A DNA stretch of 64,000 nucleotides from Alligator mississippiensis. Its lineage: Eukaryota; Chordata; Crocodylia; Alligatoridae. Where the stretch lies: assembly GCF_030867095.1 (NCBI RefSeq), contig NC_081824.1, forward strand, positions 363,587,829-363,651,828. The letters run 5' to 3'. The position numbers and the translations under genes were made by a program. Below are positions 60,781-64,000 of the stretch, piece by piece; position 1 is the first letter of the stretch, and every line of letters begins with the position of its first letter. Below the pieces are notes generated by a model that saw only the letters and a program-made list of their open reading frames with translations, was not told where the DNA came from and did no database searches.

Positions 60781-61696
60781 TGGTCATCAGCGTGATTGTG
60801 GCCACAGATAAACTTGAAAAAACCCCAAAACAGTGCTTTACTGGAAAAGGAAGCATATTAGTTTCACCCAGCACCCTTAATAGCTTTTATTTAATAGCTC
60901 ATTCAATCGGTTATTAAATAAAAGCACCAAAAAGCACCAAAAAGCCCCCCTGAAGTGCCCAATCTATACAGATGTTGGGTGATCCAGGTCAAACTACTGC
61001 AATGCCTCTTCTGGGCATGCACTGTGCTTGGTACGGAGGTGCACTGAGCTGGAAGTAAAGCACAGGGGTTTTTTTGCATCTGTGAGCAACCTGTGTGGCT
61101 GTGGCAACACCAGTTCCCCTCCCCGCCCCTCTTCTCCTTGGCCCCTAGGTCAGTGGCCAGGGCAGCTCTTCCAGTCACCCAGCCTTGGTTATACCACTGC
61201 CCTCAAGAAATGTTTAAATCACATAATCTTGCTATGAAACTAAATGACAACTCAGCTTTATTTTTAAGCAAATAATCTTTCTCTAGCCATTCACATCTAC
61301 CTTATTTCCTCTCAGTATTAAGGTTGTGTTTATGAACTTCTTATCTGCTTCATGGCAGAATATCAAGCAACATTTCTGCTACAACCAAAAGCTTCTTCTT
61401 GCAGGGAACTTATCACAGAACAACACACTCTTGAGATGAGTTTTGGCTCTTATGCAAGCGTGAAGTTCCCCCCAACCCCAACGTAATTTGAAATGTATTT
61501 TCCAAGAACAGAGCTTCAATAGAGAAAACAGACACAAACAATATAATAATGAAAATGTAATGATACTCTATTCTGGAGACAATGTTCAAAAGAAAGTGGG
61601 GTAAAGAAGACTGACTCACTTTCTTTTATACAAAAGAGAAAAATTGCATGTGGAACACATCATAAAAACTATGTATAGACAGACTGCATTTCTTAC

Positions 61697-61837
61697 CATG
61701 TCACCGGGCTTGACAGAAACAGCCACCACTGCTCCAGGCATCGGTGATCTCAAAATGCTAGTCGTGTCCTCCTCTGCTTTCTCTGGCATGTACTTACTCA
61801 ACTCTGCAGCAAGCTGGGTCAGTATTCTTAACTTGTA
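61697..61837 (-). CDS. PCCA: PCCA antepenultimate exon (start of the biotin-carrier domain)
   Basis: This 141-base exon encodes 47 residues in phase 0. It opens [20 protein letters not shown] after a TTCCTTAAG acceptor and includes the [17 protein letters not shown] turn that begins the biotinyl domain, then the donor GTAAGA. The human exon is the same length, from memory. The reading frame joins directly to VSEGQEI in the next exon. Earlier PCCA exons (biotin carboxylase domain and linker) must lie beyond 64000. Confidence 0.94.
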
Positions 61838-64000
61838 CTTAAGGAAAGAACAGTAGGAGAAATGTTTTAGACCACTTAACTCTGCAACTCTGATGAACAC
61901 TTTGATATTATTTATTTTTAAAAAATCATGCATTATTTTTGACAACTACAGACATGTTTTTGTATTGTATGCCATGCTACTACACAGAATTGCCTAAAAT
62001 ATACTAAGTTTAGAATGGTTGTCAAAAATTCCATTACCTGGATATAAAAAAAGAAAAGAAATATACAAGCAAATCCAAAGTTGCAAGACCAAGTAACTAA
62101 AAGGACAGTATCAAATTAAAAATCAAGTTCAAATTTCAGGTTCAAGAATAAAGGTTTTTGAGTTTGTTTTATATCCCTGTAGCCTACCAAATACTATTCC
62201 AAGTGATCCTGGAGTACTTACATTCCACATACACATCATTATAACTAAATGGAATCAGAATTGGCCCCATATCACCAAAACCTCTTCAGATTATTAATAA
62301 TGAAGCAATTTTAAACTTAATTTTACTATTACTTATTCAGGATTTGCATTTTCCACATCATTCAGCTTTTGCACTGAAAACCAATCAAGCCATTTTTCTT
62401 CTATGTTCCTATTTACACATAGAATGCTGCAATGTTTAGGCTGCAGATAGTTCAGGGAAATGTCTAAATAAAATGAAATATGTTTAACTATTTTTGTCAT
62501 AAAAAAACAGAAAAAAATTATATCTATTATGTTTTTAAAAAATATCTTCAACTCCTCCCTTCTTCCCATGAAAAATGTGGAGCCTGAACTACCTCATAAC
62601 ATCCTTTTACATGAACTTTTTGTAAACATCTGTACTGGTACATCTATTTTCCCCCTCTACTTTAATTCTTTAAAAAAAGTTTGTACACTTTGACAGATCA
62701 TTCATTGACATTATTAGAGTTTTTCTGTCTCAGTGCATATGAAACTATAGATGGAAATCCAGTAGATGGCAGCAGGTCTCTGTGTGAAACTACTTAATCT
62801 CTCACATAAATTTAGAGTTGAAGAACAGAATTCACTTCATCAATTATTTAAACAAAGCTTTCAATAATAAGTGTTTTAGAGTGAACTGCTTTTAAAATTC
62901 AAATCTGCATTTTGATGAACTACAGACAAAACAGCTTATTTTCAACAGTATGTTTTCTATTGAAATAATTAATCCTTTTTTATCCTTATTTATTAGAGGG
63001 AATCTCCTTACTTTTCATTTTCATGAAAAACAACAGAGATTTCCTTGCAGTGTGGGTAACGGAAGTCCAACTTTTGCTTTCACCAAGGGTAAGGCAGGAT
63101 ATTTAGAAAATACAACTGAAAGGTAATGAAGTACGACAGTGCAAGCTTTAAAAAGCAGATTTCTTCAGATAAAACCAAACAATGCAACAGTGGGTTATCA
63201 ACCTACATGAATATTGCCTGGATACTTGAAACGTGCAGTGAACAGTGTAACCATTTGGCTCTGAACTATGTAAAATTTATGAAAGATGAGTACAATTTAC
63301 TTGAGCAAAGTAAGATCCCTAAATGTAATAAAATAGTAGCCAATGAAATTATAGGTACCACCCAAGGACTTTCAGGACTCGAACCAAAATATTTTTTCTT
63401 GGGTATAACTGATGCAGCAGCATACATGAGCCAGTACCATTTTATATGCAAAAAGCTGCATTAACTCAAAGCCTCCTACAGTCATTATTAGCATGGTGAG
63501 CTCACATTTTCAAAAACAAAGTAAGGTTAGCCATTTACCTCTCGGCCCAAATGACTACATTTCATGCAGTATGCTTCTTGCCATCTCTCTTTTTTTTTTT
63601 TTAATAAAATTGTGTATGTGAGTGTGCGTATGCACGCCTGCGTGTGTGCGTAAAGGAAGGGGGGATTGTGCCTAGAGCAGATTTGATAACATAAGCTGCA
63701 AGTAGAATTGCGACAATGTGACAGGTCAAATAATAACATCTTATGCATGTTTCTTTACTCTTGAGTGTATGTTTTGCAATCAAGACATACAAGTGTCTGC
63801 CAGTTTCTGAAGGATATGATCCTTAAGTGAAATTACTGTGCAAATAAAAGCTTTTTGCTCCTATTAAAATTCGTCTGAGTCATAAGTGGCAAGGAAAAAA
63901 AGCTTGCAGAGTGCATTCTGCTGTCAATCTAATAAACATTCTGTGCAGAGGGACTATTTATCAAAGATAAATTGTACTTAAAAGTCCTTCATTAAATCTA
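61838..64000 (-). other. PCCA: PCCA intron, upstream part, running off the window
   Basis: No exon for the residues preceding YKLRILTQ was found by eye on the minus strand up to the right edge. A GT-rich simple stretch lies near 63614-63650. Nothing else was recognised. Confidence 0.6.

Larger units (their letters stand above)
47587..61696 (-). other. PCCA: PCCA intron, about 14 kb
   Basis: It lies between the exon pair 61697-61837 and 47509-47586. It holds a SINE-like piece (49880-50010), T19 at 53681-53699, a fold-back MITE (59892-60334) and a GC-rich unassigned piece (60535-60780). A diverged CR1-like tail may exist near 48400-48850. No other exon was recognised. Confidence 0.85.

Noticed and set aside
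61838..64000. Search for the next upstream PCCA exon
   Set aside because: No minus-strand stretch resembling the residues before YKLRILTQ with proper splice sites was found, so the exon is taken to lie beyond the window.

Overview
This window is vertebrate nuclear DNA, not a prokaryotic or viral sequence. It is mostly AT-rich, with one CpG island, coding exons split by GT-AG introns, and many CR1-type LINE copies, Penelope-like, hAT and mariner remnants. The two genes present and the style of the CR1, Penelope and fold-back hAT copies point to a non-avian sauropsid. A crocodilian is my best guess and a turtle the main alternative; this comes from memory of repeat families, not from a search.

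Two protein-coding loci are recognisable, convergent and tail to tail. GGACT (gamma-glutamylamine cyclotransferase) is on the + strand with its whole coding region in one exon (39200-39673). A strong CpG-island promoter at about 3.5-4.1 kb lies 35 kb upstream and is probably its first, non-coding exon. PCCA (propionyl-CoA carboxylase alpha subunit) is on the - strand. Its last three coding exons are present at 61697-61837, 47509-47586 and 43657-43725, and encode the biotin-carrier domain. The rest of PCCA lies beyond the right edge. The same gene pair is convergent neighbours in mammals (human chromosome 13), so the synteny looks conserved.

Layout: 1-3.2 kb CR1 copies; 3.5-4.1 kb CpG island; 4.8-7.6 kb decayed hAT element with a broken transposase related to the CGGBP1 lineage; 8.5-14.5 kb a nested stack (a CR1 copy split by a mariner-like MITE, an antisense CR1, and a Penelope-like element that itself holds two hAT-type insertions); 15.7-17.3 kb a giant fold-back element; 18.7-19.2 kb and 25.4-27.4 kb further CR1 copies; 27.5-28.1 kb another fold-back; 28-39 kb mostly unremarkable intron; 39.2-40.3 kb the GGACT coding exon and 3' UTR; 43.4-64 kb the 3' part of PCCA with long introns holding a few SINE-like pieces and one more fold-back MITE (59.9-60.3 kb).

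Most of the novelty is in the mobile DNA: at least four independent fold-back elements with long inverted arms, a three-level transposon nest, and the hAT transposase relic. The two genes themselves look ordinary and intact in the parts visible.
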